50,963 nucleotides of DNA from Deltaproteobacteria bacterium (GCA_020060215.1 JAGVAP010000140.1:1-50963); one strand, 5' to 3'; positions 17,666-25,934 are shown, counted from the first letter of the stretch. The notes: generated by a model not told the origin, from the sequence alone. Made by a program: numbers and translations.

Positions 17666-18154
17666 CTACATCTTGTAACCGAATCTTCTCAGCAGGTCCT
17701 TTCTGAAATCCACATCCTTCTGCGTCTCGATGCCCATGGGTTTTTCGCCGTCGATGACTCCCAGGACAGCCCGGCCTTTTCCGTTGTCGGCGACGACCAC
17801 GGAGGAGGCGTTGGCCGTTGCACAGAAGATCGTGCAGACCTCGGTGACGGCCTTGATCGCGTTCAGGACGTTGATCGGATAGCAGCCCCTCATCAGGATG
17901 ATGAAGGAGTGGCCCGCTCCCACGGCCATGGCATTGTCTTTGGCCAGCTGCACCAGGGCCTCGTCGGTTCCGGCCGATCGAACGAGCCGGTCGTGGGATG
18001 CCTCGCAGAAGGCGAGACCGAACTTCGCGTCGGGGACGGAACTGACCATCGCCTCGTAGAGGTCCTCCACGGTCTTGATGAAATGGGACTGGCCCAATAT
18101 GAAGTTGATCTCCTCCCCTTTCTGGATATCCACGGTCTCGAGTTTCAGCTCCAT
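17666..18154 (-). CDS. Adenosine-specific kinase family protein (PF04008)
   Basis: The 162-residue protein matches the small PF04008/COG1839 family throughout: INFILGQSHFIKTVEDLYEA, AKFGLAFCEASHDRLVRSAG, AVGAGHSFIILMRGCYPINV, VTEVCTIFCATANASSVVVA, and the final GEKPMGIETQKDVDFRKDLL. It is full length. Family members bind adenosine or AMP-like ligands, and their cellular role in bacteria is not well defined. It is the last gene in the minus-strand run after the PPOX protein and two reductive-dehalogenase homologues, 219 bases downstream of the PPOX gene, so co-transcription is uncertain. Confidence 0.88.
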   Translation of the reverse strand: MELKLETVDIQKGEEINFILGQSHFIKTVEDLYEAMVSSVPDAKFGLAFCEASHDRLVRSAGTDEALVQLAKDNAMAVGAGHSFIILMRGCYPINVLNAIKAVTEVCTIFCATANASSVVVADNGKGRAVLGVIDGEKPMGIETQKDVDFRKDLLRRFGYKM

Positions 18155-18208
18155 CTTTTCCTCCTTTCGGGAGTATCGAGGTTTGTGGCATGTCCACTCG
18201 CCGGAGTG

Positions 18209-18240
18209 GATGGGTTTCGCTCCGCTTCACCCATCCTACA
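18209..18240 (-). repeat. Dispersed palindromic repeat, copy 1 (GTAGGATGGGT type)
   Basis: On the minus strand the element begins GTAGGATGGGTGAAGCGGAG and ends GAAACCCATC, with GATGGGT/ACCCATC termini forming a hairpin. It differs from the copy at 31147-31179 at a single position over 32 bases and lies in the opposite orientation. Such elements are widespread in bacterial intergenic regions; translated in one frame they give the familiar GWVKRSETHP peptide. Confidence 0.8.
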
Positions 18241-18331
18241 AGCCGTCCGAACTTCTGCACGCACAGGACTGGTTCAGGGTCGAGCGGGAATGGCGAAACG
18301 AGTGAAGGGACTCCGTATCACGCCCCAGTCT

Positions 18332-18356
18332 GGAGACCCCCCCGGGGGGGGTCTCC
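18332..18356. repeat. Near-perfect 25-bp GC-rich palindrome
   Basis: GGAGA, seven C, eight G, then TCTCC: a palindrome with a single unpaired G at its centre. It ends 18 bases downstream of the PPOX gene stop codon (18374) on the transcribed strand. It could act as a terminator stem, but no U-run follows. Confidence 0.6.
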
Positions 18357-18373
18357 GATGATGTTGATATACA

Positions 18374-18919
18374 TCAGCCGGGACCCTTGAGACGGGCGGG
18401 GATGACGGTGTGCACCGGGCTGATCCGGTTCGCCTTCCCCGTCATCCATTCGACTCTGATTCTGATGACCGCCGTGCTCTCCACATTGCCGTCCGGCAAG
18501 TCGAGAGAGGAATCGGGCGGGAGAAATCTGCGGACCATCATTTCCAGGATTCTCCCCTTCTCCTTTAGCCTCTCCACGAACTCGGCCCTCCCAAAACACA
18601 TCACGCTCTCGTAGATCTGGCTGATGCCGCATCCACGGTCAAACTTCACCTGAGGCCCTGCCTCCTCCACGGTGAAGCACACGCGAGGGTCCGTTCGGAG
18701 GGACTCTACCTTTCTCCCTTTGGGAGCGCTGTGCAGGTATATGCATCCTTCCGCAAAGAGATAGTTCATGGGCACCACGTACGGCCCGTCCGGGGTCGTC
18801 ATGGCCAGATGCCCCACGGCCGCACGGCCGAGCAGCCCCTCCATCTCTTCGTAGGTCTTCATGGCCCTTTCCTTGCGACGCGGTTCCGTTTTCATCGCTT
18901 CCCCGTCCCTTGTTCTCAT
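18374..18919 (-). CDS. Pyridoxamine 5'-phosphate oxidase-family flavin-binding protein
   Basis: The 181-residue protein has the split-barrel fold signature of PNPOx-like proteins: GRAAVGHLAMTTPDGPYVVP, MNYLFAEGCIYLHSAPKGRK and RTDPRVCFTVEEAG, with the remaining barrel strands ending VIRIRVEWMTGKANRIS. It probably binds FMN or F420-like flavin or heme in the cytoplasm. The ATG at 18919 overlaps the reductive-dehalogenase homologue stop as ATGA and has AAGGGGGAG upstream, so the two are translationally coupled. That coupling makes it a candidate redox partner, by inference only. Confidence 0.85.
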   Translation of the reverse strand: MRTRDGEAMKTEPRRKERAMKTYEEMEGLLGRAAVGHLAMTTPDGPYVVPMNYLFAEGCIYLHSAPKGRKVESLRTDPRVCFTVEEAGPQVKFDRGCGISQIYESVMCFGRAEFVERLKEKGRILEMMVRRFLPPDSSLDLPDGNVESTAVIRIRVEWMTGKANRISPVHTVIPARLKGPG

Positions 18920-20088
18920 GACTCCCCCTTATCCCCGTGACCCGGTGGAATCTTCAGTCCGCCGTCCACGTCTTCCAGGTCCAGCCACCACTTGCGGCGA
19001 TCGTCCGGCTTCCCGTATCCCATGAGATCATCCCCCCAGATCCCAAAGCGCCTGGCAAAAGGCACGTGTCTCATGGTCCAGTTTACGGAGCGGTGGAAAA
19101 GGGTATGGGGTTTGCTCCAGGGGCAGACCTTGATGCAGGTGCCGCAGCCCGAGCCATGCTTGTTGCCGACGCGCATGGCGGTGCACTTCTCGACGTGATT
19201 CGGCCATTTTTCATAGCCGTTGTGCATGACCTTGTCACCCCGGCTGATGGCGCCTGCCGGGCATTCGCGGGCGCACTTCCCGCACTTGCTGCAGAAGTCC
19301 TGGAGACCGAAGTCGATGGGTTTGTCCACGGCCATCGGCAAGTCGGTGGTCACCACCGCCCCTTTGAATCGTGGCCCGAGGAACGGATTCAGAACGATGT
19401 CCCCGATGCGGCACATCTCCCCGAGCCCCGCCCAGAGCAGGATCGGCGGCAGCACCACCTGATAGTTCAGCGCATGGTGGGCGCGGGCCGGATAGCCCAG
19501 CTGACGGATGTAGTCCGCCAGGATGCAGGCGATAAACCCCGAAGAGGTGTACGACATGAAGCTCATCGAGTTGCTGATCCAGTCGTGGCCGCTGAAGGCC
19601 ATCTCCGTCCTGGTATCCTGGTCGATGAGAATGGCGACGGCATACTTGTGGTCAAGCTCGATCTTTTCCCCGCCATGCCATGCCCCCCAACTGTAGACTG
19701 CGTACGGGGGCAGACGGCAGATCCCCACCAGGTCGGCCCGGAGGAAATAGGCGGTCTCCTTGATGTGCCCCGCCATCCACTCGGGATCGTCCGGCATGGG
19801 GGCGATGCTGGACGCCACCGGCCCGTCGACGAATCTGCGCAGATTGAAGCCCATCCTCACCAGGGCGTTCGAGAGGGGCTGTTTCTGGACAAACCGGAAA
19901 TACTCCCGCTTGAGGCGCGGCCCGAAATCGCCTCTGCCGGCTCGCATGAAACCGCTCTCCCTTTCATCCACCCGCCGGACCTGAGCATCATGGATCAGGG
20001 TCGTAGGGCGATCCACCCGCTTCAAGGTGTGAACCGGGTAGGGGTCGGCCTGGCCGAATGCGCCCCTGTCCCGACGATGATTGATCAT
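18916..20088 (-). CDS. Reductive-dehalogenase (RdhA)-like corrinoid/Fe-S protein, copy 1, no Tat signal
   Basis: The 390-residue protein has the catalytic fold of RdhA enzymes. YFLRADLVGICRLPPYAVYS opens the B12-binding core. The block from SYTSSGFIACILADYIRQLG to LLWAGLGEMCRIGDIVLNPF and LGPRFK carries Tyr, Asn (ALNYQ) and Arg at places matching the catalytic residues described for PceA-type enzymes. Two ferredoxin clusters follow: CSKCGKCARECP, then a split CTAMRVGNKHGSGCGTCIKVCP. It lacks the twin-arginine signal and is short, so it should be cytoplasmic and non-respiratory. The ATG at 20088 follows AGGAGG. Its substrate is unknown, and halogen removal is not proven for this branch. Confidence 0.82.
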   Translation of the reverse strand: MINHRRDRGAFGQADPYPVHTLKRVDRPTTLIHDAQVRRVDERESGFMRAGRGDFGPRLKREYFRFVQKQPLSNALVRMGFNLRRFVDGPVASSIAPMPDDPEWMAGHIKETAYFLRADLVGICRLPPYAVYSWGAWHGGEKIELDHKYAVAILIDQDTRTEMAFSGHDWISNSMSFMSYTSSGFIACILADYIRQLGYPARAHHALNYQVVLPPILLWAGLGEMCRIGDIVLNPFLGPRFKGAVVTTDLPMAVDKPIDFGLQDFCSKCGKCARECPAGAISRGDKVMHNGYEKWPNHVEKCTAMRVGNKHGSGCGTCIKVCPWSKPHTLFHRSVNWTMRHVPFARRFGIWGDDLMGYGKPDDRRKWWLDLEDVDGGLKIPPGHGDKGES

Positions 20089-20164
20089 CCGTTTTCCTCC
20101 TGGATGCCGCCCCGGGAGGATTTCCTCACAGGCGGCGTCGACTTGTCACTGCTGAAAAGGGTCC

Positions 20165-21373
20165 CTAATGCTCATCCCCGCGGTCCGTCTCCGGTTCGTA
20201 AAACTCCACATCCCTGTCCCCGGGTGGAACACGCCAAACGCCTTCCACGTCTTCCAGGTCGTACCACCATTTGTACTTCTCCTCCGCCTTGCCGTAGCCC
20301 ATGAGATCATCGCCCCAGATGGCGAGACGTCGGGCCGGCGGGATCTTCCTCATCGTCCACATGACGAATCGGTGAAAGGGGGTGTAGGGCTTGTTCCAGG
20401 GGCAGACCTTGATGCAGGTGCCGCAGCTCGAGCCGTGCTGGTTGCCGACACGCATGGCCGTGCACTTCGCGACGTTGTTCGGCCACTTCTCATAGCCGTT
20501 CACCATCACCTTGTCGCCGTGAGCGATGGACCTGGAGGGACACTCGCGGGCGCACTTCCCGCACTTGCCGCAGAAGTCCTGAAGCCCGAAATCGATGGGC
20601 CGGTCGACCTCCAGGGGAAGATCCGTTGTCACGATCGCCGCCTTGAACCTGGGTCCCAGGAAGGGGTTCAGCACGATATCCCCGATCCGGCACATCTCCC
20701 CGAGCCCGGCCCAGAGCAGGATCGGGGGCACCACCACCTGGTAGTTCCGGGCATGGTGGGCCCTGGCCGGGTAGCCCAGACGGCGGATATATTCCGCCAG
20801 GCCGCAGGCGATGAAGGCGGTGGTGGAATAGGACAGGAAACTCTGGCCTGCGCTGATCCAGTCATGGCCGGTCGAAGCCCTATAGGTCTTCCAGTCCTGA
20901 TCGATGAGGACCGCCACGGCATACTTGTGGTCCAGCCCGACCGTTTCCCCGTCCGGGAAACTGTGGCTGTAAACGGCATAGGGCGGGAGCCTGCAGATGC
21001 CGACCAGGTCCGCGCGCATGAAGTAGGCCATTTCCTTGATATGCCGCGCCATGGCCTTGGGGTCATCGGGCAGCGGCGCCCGGGATGGATGGATCTTCCC
21101 GTCCACCAGACCGGCCATGGCCGCAGCCATCTGACTCAATGCCCCGGACACGGGATGCTTGGGAACGAATCGCCCCATCTCCTTCTTCAGCTTCGGGCCG
21201 AAGTCGCCGCGCCTCGCCCGGTTGAAGCCGCTTTCCCGCTCGTCGGTCCGCCGCACCTGGTCATCCAGGATCCTGGTGGTGGGGCGCTCCACCCTCTTGA
21301 GGGCATGCACAGGGAAAGGATCGGGAAAACGGTTCGAGTCACTGTCACGAAGATCCGAGGTGAAGACCCTCAT
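20165..21373 (-). CDS. Reductive-dehalogenase (RdhA)-like corrinoid/Fe-S protein, copy 2, no Tat signal
   Basis: The 402-residue protein is a close paralogue of the next gene downstream. It shares DLVGICRLPPYAVYS, LPPILLWAGLGEMCRIG-type text (here VPPILLWAGLGEMCRIG), DIVLNPFLGPRFK and IDFGLQDFC. Fe-S motifs are CGKCGKCARECP and CGTCIKVCPW. Differences cluster in the N-terminus and at the substrate side (RASTGHDWISAGQSFLSYST versus TEMAFSGHDWISNSMSFMSY). This suggests tandem duplication with altered specificity, or a heteromer. The ATG at 21373 has GGAGGG upstream. It is the first gene of its run and diverges from the MmgE/PrpD gene across a 276-base shared promoter region. Confidence 0.82.
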   Translation of the reverse strand: MRVFTSDLRDSDSNRFPDPFPVHALKRVERPTTRILDDQVRRTDERESGFNRARRGDFGPKLKKEMGRFVPKHPVSGALSQMAAAMAGLVDGKIHPSRAPLPDDPKAMARHIKEMAYFMRADLVGICRLPPYAVYSHSFPDGETVGLDHKYAVAVLIDQDWKTYRASTGHDWISAGQSFLSYSTTAFIACGLAEYIRRLGYPARAHHARNYQVVVPPILLWAGLGEMCRIGDIVLNPFLGPRFKAAIVTTDLPLEVDRPIDFGLQDFCGKCGKCARECPSRSIAHGDKVMVNGYEKWPNNVAKCTAMRVGNQHGSSCGTCIKVCPWNKPYTPFHRFVMWTMRKIPPARRLAIWGDDLMGYGKAEEKYKWWYDLEDVEGVWRVPPGDRDVEFYEPETDRGDEH

Positions 21374-21649
21374 GGGTTCCCTCCTGTGGGTATCGGGTCG
21401 GGTACGGAGCGACAAGCGCGTCCGTCAACGCTTTTTTCTACTATATTTCTCCGGTAAACCGCAATGCCTGTGGTGTCTTCCCATGTCTCCCCCTCAGGGC
21501 AAAAGAAGGCAGGGACGGGACGTGGTGGGTGCTCGGGACCCTGGTAGAATACCTCCCGAGCCCCATTCACATACGGACTACACCCCATTGCCTTGTGGAT
21601 CGATCGGTGGTCTGTTCATCGCGGAGCAAGTCGCGTCCGGAGGAAAAGC

Positions 21650-23029
21650 GTGACCAAGGCACAAGATCTCGCGGCATATGCGGTCAAGAGCTCATACGAG
21701 GACATCCCCGAGGCCGTCAGGGAACAACTGAAGATCCGGATCGTCGATTCCGTTGGCTGCGCCGTCGGCGCCCTGGGGGGAGAGCCGATCCGCGGGCTCC
21801 GAAAGTACATGAAGATCCTCGGTGAAGGGTCTTCCTCTCCTGCCGTCCTCATTGGCGGCGGGAGCGCATCCCCCGACAGGGCCGCCTTCTTCAACGGCGC
21901 CCTCGTACGCTACCTGGATTTCAACGACAGCTATCTCGCAAAGGGTGAGACCTGCCATCCGAGCGACAACCTGGGCGCCGTCCTGGCCGCAGCGGAACAT
22001 GCGGACGCATCGGGCAGGGACCTGATTACAGCCCTCGCGGTCGCCTACCAGGTCCAGTGCCGCCTCAGCGACGAGGCGCCGGTTCGGAAAAAGGGCTTCG
22101 ACCATACCGTCCAGGGCTCCTATGCGCTCGGCGCCGGTGTATCCCGGGCCCTCGGCCTCGATGTGGAGAAGACCGCCCACGCGATCGGCATATGCGGCAC
22201 CGCCTTCCATGCGCTCCGGGTCACCCGCACCGGGGCCCTGTCGAACTGGAAGGGGCTCGCCGCGCCCAACACGGCCTTCTGCTGCGTGCATGGAGCCTTC
22301 CTGGCGGGGCAGGGGATTACCGGCCCCCTGGAGGTCTTCGAGGGAAACAAGGGGTTCATGGATTCGATCGCCGGCCCCTTCGAGATCGACTGGTCGAGGG
22401 AGGGCTTTGACCGCATCTCCAGGACCATACTCAAGAAGTACAATGCGGAGATCCATTCCCAGTCCGCCATTGAGGGGGCGCTGGAGTTAAAGGAGGAGCA
22501 TGGTTTCAAGGTCGACGACATCGACCGGGTGGAGATCGCCATCTTCGACGTCGCCTACCATATCATCGGGGGCGGCGAGGAGGGGGACAAGACGATCGTC
22601 AGGAACAAGGAAGAGGCCGACCACAGCCTCCAGTACATGGTCGCGGTTGCCCTGATCGACGGCCAGGTCATGCCGGAGCAGTATGATCAGGAGAGGATCC
22701 TGCGGGGGGACGTCCAGGACCTTCTCAAACGTGTGAAGGTCGAGAGAGACGAAGAGTACAGCCGCCGCTTCCCCGAGGAGCACGGCTGCAGGGTCGACAT
22801 CCGCCTCAGCAACGGGCGCAACCTGGTGAAGGAAAAGACCGAGTACGAGGGGTTCCACACAAATCCGATGGAATGGGAGAATGTCGTGGCCAAGTTCGAG
22901 CGGCTGAGCGAGCCCTATGCACCCGGTCCCCTCAGGAAGGGCATCGTGGACCGGGTCCTTCACATCGAGGAGATGCGCGTGCGGGAGTTCACGAAGGTCT
23001 TGTCGGAAATCAGGCCGCCGCTTGTCTAG
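21650..23029 (+). CDS. MmgE/PrpD family protein (2-methylcitrate dehydratase-like)
   Basis: The 459-residue protein shows family features: RIVDSVGCAVGALGGEPIRG, AAFFNGALVRYLDFNDSY, GETCHPSDNLGAVLAAAEHA, VQGSYALGAGVSRALGLD, KKYNAEIHSQSAIEGALELK and a C-terminal domain with MVAVALIDGQVMPEQYD. Characterised relatives are 2-methylcitrate dehydratase, cis-aconitate decarboxylase and an epoxide-type isomerase, so dehydration or decarboxylation of a carboxylate is plausible but not specific. No prpB or prpC lies nearby, which argues against the methylcitrate cycle. The start is GTG at 21650 with GGAGGAAAA directly upstream. No ATG nearby has a site. Confidence 0.87.
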   Translation: MTKAQDLAAYAVKSSYEDIPEAVREQLKIRIVDSVGCAVGALGGEPIRGLRKYMKILGEGSSSPAVLIGGGSASPDRAAFFNGALVRYLDFNDSYLAKGETCHPSDNLGAVLAAAEHADASGRDLITALAVAYQVQCRLSDEAPVRKKGFDHTVQGSYALGAGVSRALGLDVEKTAHAIGICGTAFHALRVTRTGALSNWKGLAAPNTAFCCVHGAFLAGQGITGPLEVFEGNKGFMDSIAGPFEIDWSREGFDRISRTILKKYNAEIHSQSAIEGALELKEEHGFKVDDIDRVEIAIFDVAYHIIGGGEEGDKTIVRNKEEADHSLQYMVAVALIDGQVMPEQYDQERILRGDVQDLLKRVKVERDEEYSRRFPEEHGCRVDIRLSNGRNLVKEKTEYEGFHTNPMEWENVVAKFERLSEPYAPGPLRKGIVDRVLHIEEMRVREFTKVLSEIRPPLV

Positions 23030-23150
23030 GGCACGGATGAAAACCCCCCTGCCCCCTTCCTTGGCTAACGGGGGGGAGAGTGAAGGAACGAACGGAATCT
23101 TGGAATGATGGAATGAAAGGGGGATCGAGGGGGATTTGGATTCCACGTCG

Positions 23151-23288
23151 GAAGTCGGCGGGGCCGCTTGCCGCTGAGGCGGCAAGATTGATCGGGTAGG
23201 AAACTTCCCGCGGTTTTCTCTTCTGGAGCAAGCTCCTGCTTGCGATCTTGCCGGGTGTTGAATGGATCGTAAGCAGGAGCTTGCTCCA
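23151..23288 (+). repeat. Dispersed composite repeat, copy A (upstream of the ComA-like gene)
   Basis: The first about 96 bases (from GAAGTCGGCGGGGCCGCTTG) align along their length with copy B at 24179. They share GCTGAGGCGGC, TTCTCTTCT and GGAGCAAGCTCC. The end is a REP-like inverted repeat: 23224-23246 (TGGAGCAAGCTCCTGCTTGC then GAT) pairs with 23266-23288 at 22 of 23 positions across a 19-base spacer. The bases before it (23041-23150) also look like low-complexity repeat debris (GGGGGATCGAGGGGGATTT and TGGAAT-type units). Confidence 0.8.
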
Positions 23289-23320
23289 GGGAGTGAAATT
23301 TCATACAAGAGGAGATCCTC

Positions 23321-24163
23321 ATGAACACGTCCTCCGGTGAGGAAAAAGAAAGGGCCTTTTCGTTCCTGCCCCTGAACGAGCGGGAGCAAAAACCCCGCAC
23401 CAGGGGCGTCACGGAGATCCGCGGCCCCTACTACACACCCATGGGCAAGCGCTATCTCGAGGACATCCTCGAGACCATGGGCCGGTACGTAGACATCCTG
23501 AAGTTTGCCGGAGGATCCTTCAGCCTCATGCCCCGGGATGCGGTGAAGGAACTGATCGAGCTTTCCCATAAACACGACGTAATGGTCTCCACCGGCGGCT
23601 TCGTCGAGCGCGTGCTGACCTACGGGAAGGAAACGGTCGATCGGTACATTGAAGAGTGCAGGGACATCGGGTTTGACATTGTTGAGATCTCCAGCGGATT
23701 CATTACCGTACCGGTGGACGATCTCGTGCGTCTGACGGAAAAAGTGCAGGCGATCGGGCTCAAGGCGAAACCCGAGGTCGGGATTCAGTTCGGGGCGGGC
23801 GGCGCAAGCGGGGTGGAGCAGCTGGAAGCGGAAGGGATTGCCGATCCCGCGTGGGCCATCGGCCTGGCCAAGCGCCACCTCGACGCGGGGGCCTACATGA
23901 TCATGATCGAGTCCGAAGGCATCACCGAGGATGTGCGCCAATGGCGAACGGATGTGGCCGCCCGGTTCATCCGGGAGCTGGGGATCGGGAAGGTAATGAT
24001 GGAGTCCTCCGACCCCGCCGTCTTCGCGTGGTACATCAAGCATTATGGGCCGGAGGTGAACCTGTTCGTGGATCACAGCCAGATCGTGCAGCTGGAGTGT
24101 CTGCGCTCGGGGATCTGGGGCACATCGAGCCTTTGGGGGAGGGTGGTCACGCACAAGGATTGA
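23321..24163 (+). CDS. Phosphosulfolactate synthase (ComA)-family protein
   Basis: The 280-residue TIM-barrel protein follows the ComA (PF02679) pattern: GVTEIRGPYYTPMGKRYLED, VDILKFAGGSFSLMPRDAVK, VMVSTGGFVERVL, IGFDIVEISSGFITVPVDDL, LKAKPEVGIQFGAGG, AGAYMIMIESEGIT and a last strand VNLFVDHSQIVQLECLRSGI. ComA joins sulfite to phosphoenolpyruvate to make phosphosulfolactate, the first step toward coenzyme M, but many bacterial homologues have unknown roles. There are no comB or comC neighbours. The ATG at 23321 follows AGAGGAG. It is flanked on both sides by direct copies of the same dispersed repeat. A sulfonate role is only a hypothesis, mildly supported by the YeiH-family transporter nearby. 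Confidence 0.78.
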   Translation: MNTSSGEEKERAFSFLPLNEREQKPRTRGVTEIRGPYYTPMGKRYLEDILETMGRYVDILKFAGGSFSLMPRDAVKELIELSHKHDVMVSTGGFVERVLTYGKETVDRYIEECRDIGFDIVEISSGFITVPVDDLVRLTEKVQAIGLKAKPEVGIQFGAGGASGVEQLEAEGIADPAWAIGLAKRHLDAGAYMIMIESEGITEDVRQWRTDVAARFIRELGIGKVMMESSDPAVFAWYIKHYGPEVNLFVDHSQIVQLECLRSGIWGTSSLWGRVVTHKD

Positions 24164-24527
24164 GGAGCCGGGGAGACAGAAGTCAGTCCGGTCGCTTACT
24201 GCTGAGGCGGCCACTTTGATCCAGTAAGCGACTTTTGGCGGTTCTCTCTTCTGTAGGAGCAAGCTCCCGCTTGCGATGGATGCGACGGATCGTGAGACCG
24301 GCGTTGGAATCGCAACCGGGAGGTTGCTCCGGGGGATGAAGCTTGCAGGGAGTAAGAAGAGAGGAGACAGGGGACCTCCAGGGCCGGGGTCGTCGTTCCG
24401 ATCGAGCAGGGGAAGAGACGCAGGGGCGTCCGGGTTGGGCGTTCCCACGCGGGAGCGCGGGAACGACAGGAGGCCGTCCGCCTGCCTTGCCGAAGCCCTG
24501 GCGTAGGCAGGTTATCCTGTCAGACTC
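24164..24527. other. Gene-less stretch between ComA-like gene and sigma-54 regulator
   Basis: Convergent intergenic region of 364 bases. Its first half is the dispersed repeat copy B. The second half (24336-24527) holds no gene that I can support and no clear terminator. GGGCGTTCCCACGCGGGAGC followed by GCGGGAACG (around 24436-24464) forms an imperfect stem that could act as one. Confidence 0.5.
24179..24330 (+). repeat. Dispersed composite repeat, copy B (downstream of the ComA-like gene)
   Basis: Same order and orientation as copy A: GAAGTCAGTCCGGTCGCTTA, GCTGAGGCGGC, TCTCTCTTCT, then a REP-like inverted repeat. The left arm TGTAGGAGCAAGCTCCCGCT then TGCGAT (24252-24277) pairs with ATCGCAACCGGGAGGTTGCT then CC (24309-24330), with two mismatches. 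Each mismatch is compensated inside its own arm (GCAAGC/GCTTGC versus GCAACC/GGTTGC), so each arm keeps a perfect 6-bp hairpin. Confidence 0.8.
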
Positions 24528-25934
24528 TTAAGAGTCTCCCCCAGCCTTGATCTCCAGCCGGTTCATGATCTTCCAGAGAGAAGCCCTGCCCAGCCCGCTC
24601 ATCTCGGCGGCCCTGGTGATATTGCCCCCGGTCTTCCGAAGCAGGCGCGTGATATACTCATGGGTGAACCGGTTCACCATCCGGTCCTTGGCGTCCTTGT
24701 AGGTCTCCAAGGGAGCCGTTTCCTCCGCGTCGACCTCCGGCCTGCCGTCCCCGCATAACCGGTTTTCCATCACTTGAAGATCATGGGCGCGGATGACACT
24801 GCCTGCGGAAAAGACCACCATCCTCCGGACTGCATTCTGCAGCTCCCTCACGTTTCCGGGCCATGGGCGACGCATGAGGATCTCCAGCGCCTCGGGAGTG
24901 AAGCGCCGGGGGGAGATCCCCATCTCCAGGGAGGCCACTCGGGCAAAATGGCTGGCAAGAAGGGGGATGTCCCTGCAGATGGTCCGAAGAGGCGGGGCCC
25001 AGACCGAAACCACATTGATGCGGTAGTAGAGATCCTCGCGGAAGGTCTTTTCCTTGATCTTTTCCTCCAGGTTCTGGTTTGTGGCTGCAATGGTGCGCAC
25101 ATCGACCCTGCGCGAGCCCGCTGCGCCCAGAGGCTTGATCTCCTGTTCCTGGATCGCCCTCAACAGCTTGGTCTGGATGGACGGCGGGATATCGCCCACC
25201 TCGTCCAGGAACAGCGTGCCTCCGTGGGCCTCCTCGAAGAGCCCGACATGATCCCGGTCCGCTCCGGTAAACGCGCCTTTGCGGTACCCGAAGAGCTCGC
25301 TCTCAAGAAGGTTTTCCGGAAGGGCAGGACAATTGACCGTAACGAACGGCTCGTCCTTCCGCTTCCCCAGGGCGTGGATCGCGCGGGCGACGAGCTCTTT
25401 TCCTGTGCCGCTCTCCCCGCGCACCAGGACGGTGTAGTCGGTGCGGGAGACGGTCTGGACGCTGTCGAAGAGGCGGCGCAGGGGCTGGGATTGTCCGATC
25501 ATTCCCTGAAAACCAGCCCCATCGCTCACCCGCTGCCGAAGGTTGAGGTTCTCGCGGATCAGCCGGTTTCGCTCAAACGCCTTCTTCAGCGCCCGCAGGA
25601 GCGCCTCCTTGTCGAAGGGCTTGGTGATAAAATCGTAGGCCCCCTTTTTCACGGCCTCGACCGCCAGTTCGATACTGCCGAAGGCGGTCATCAGGATCAC
25701 GGTGAGCCAGGGGTCCTCTTTCAGCAGCACCTCCAGGAGGTCCATGCCGCCGATCTCGGGCATCCGGACGTCCAGGAGGATGAGATCCACTCGCCCCTGC
25801 CTTGCTATGCGAAGCGCCTCCTGGCCGCCCGCGGCCGTGAGGATGTTCACCCCCTCCAATTGATACGAGAGGAGCCGCTTGAGCCCTTCCAGCATATCGG
25901 GTTCGTCATCCACGATCAGGAGACGTTCACTCAT
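24528..25934 (-). CDS. Sigma-54-dependent response regulator (NtrC/AtoC family)
   Basis: The 468-residue activator has a receiver domain (VDDEPD, phosphoacceptor D55 in LILLDVRMPE), an AAA+ domain and a Fis-type DNA-binding end. The AAA+ domain carries Walker A GESGTGKE, the sigma-54 contact loop GAFTGA, Walker B GGTLFLDEVGDIP and FREDLYYRINV. The end domain reads LLRKTGGNITRAAEMSGLGR followed by ASLWKIMNRLEI. It overlaps the histidine kinase gene by eight bases, so the two form an operon and cognate pair. Its obvious target is the -24/-12 promoter at 28654, upstream of the divergent YeiH-family transporter gene. Confidence 0.95.
   Translation of the reverse strand: MSERLLIVDDEPDMLEGLKRLLSYQLEGVNILTAAGGQEALRIARQGRVDLILLDVRMPEIGGMDLLEVLLKEDPWLTVILMTAFGSIELAVEAVKKGAYDFITKPFDKEALLRALKKAFERNRLIRENLNLRQRVSDGAGFQGMIGQSQPLRRLFDSVQTVSRTDYTVLVRGESGTGKELVARAIHALGKRKDEPFVTVNCPALPENLLESELFGYRKGAFTGADRDHVGLFEEAHGGTLFLDEVGDIPPSIQTKLLRAIQEQEIKPLGAAGSRRVDVRTIAATNQNLEEKIKEKTFREDLYYRINVVSVWAPPLRTICRDIPLLASHFARVASLEMGISPRRFTPEALEILMRRPWPGNVRELQNAVRRMVVFSAGSVIRAHDLQVMENRLCGDGRPEVDAEETAPLETYKDAKDRMVNRFTHEYITRLLRKTGGNITRAAEMSGLGRASLWKIMNRLEIKAGGDS

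Noticed and set aside
17481..18260. Minus-strand frame overlapping the adenosine-specific kinase gene
   Set aside because: Shifted reading. Its ends only translate repeat-like sequences (GWVKRSETHP and ENYFTLTIRQSET peptides).
18937..20304. Long plus-strand open frame of about 455 codons opposite the RdhA-like gene
   Set aside because: His-, Pro- and Arg-rich antisense reading without domains or ribosome site. It mirrors the real minus-strand gene in GC-rich DNA.
21650..23029. Methylcitrate cycle (prpD) assignment
   Set aside because: No prpB, prpC or propionyl-CoA genes nearby, and the MmgE/PrpD family has several activities.
22487..24448. Minus-strand open frame of about 653 codons across the MmgE/PrpD and ComA-like genes
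   Set aside because: It is antisense to two well-supported proteins and includes translated dispersed repeat (KVAASAVSDRTDF-type peptide).
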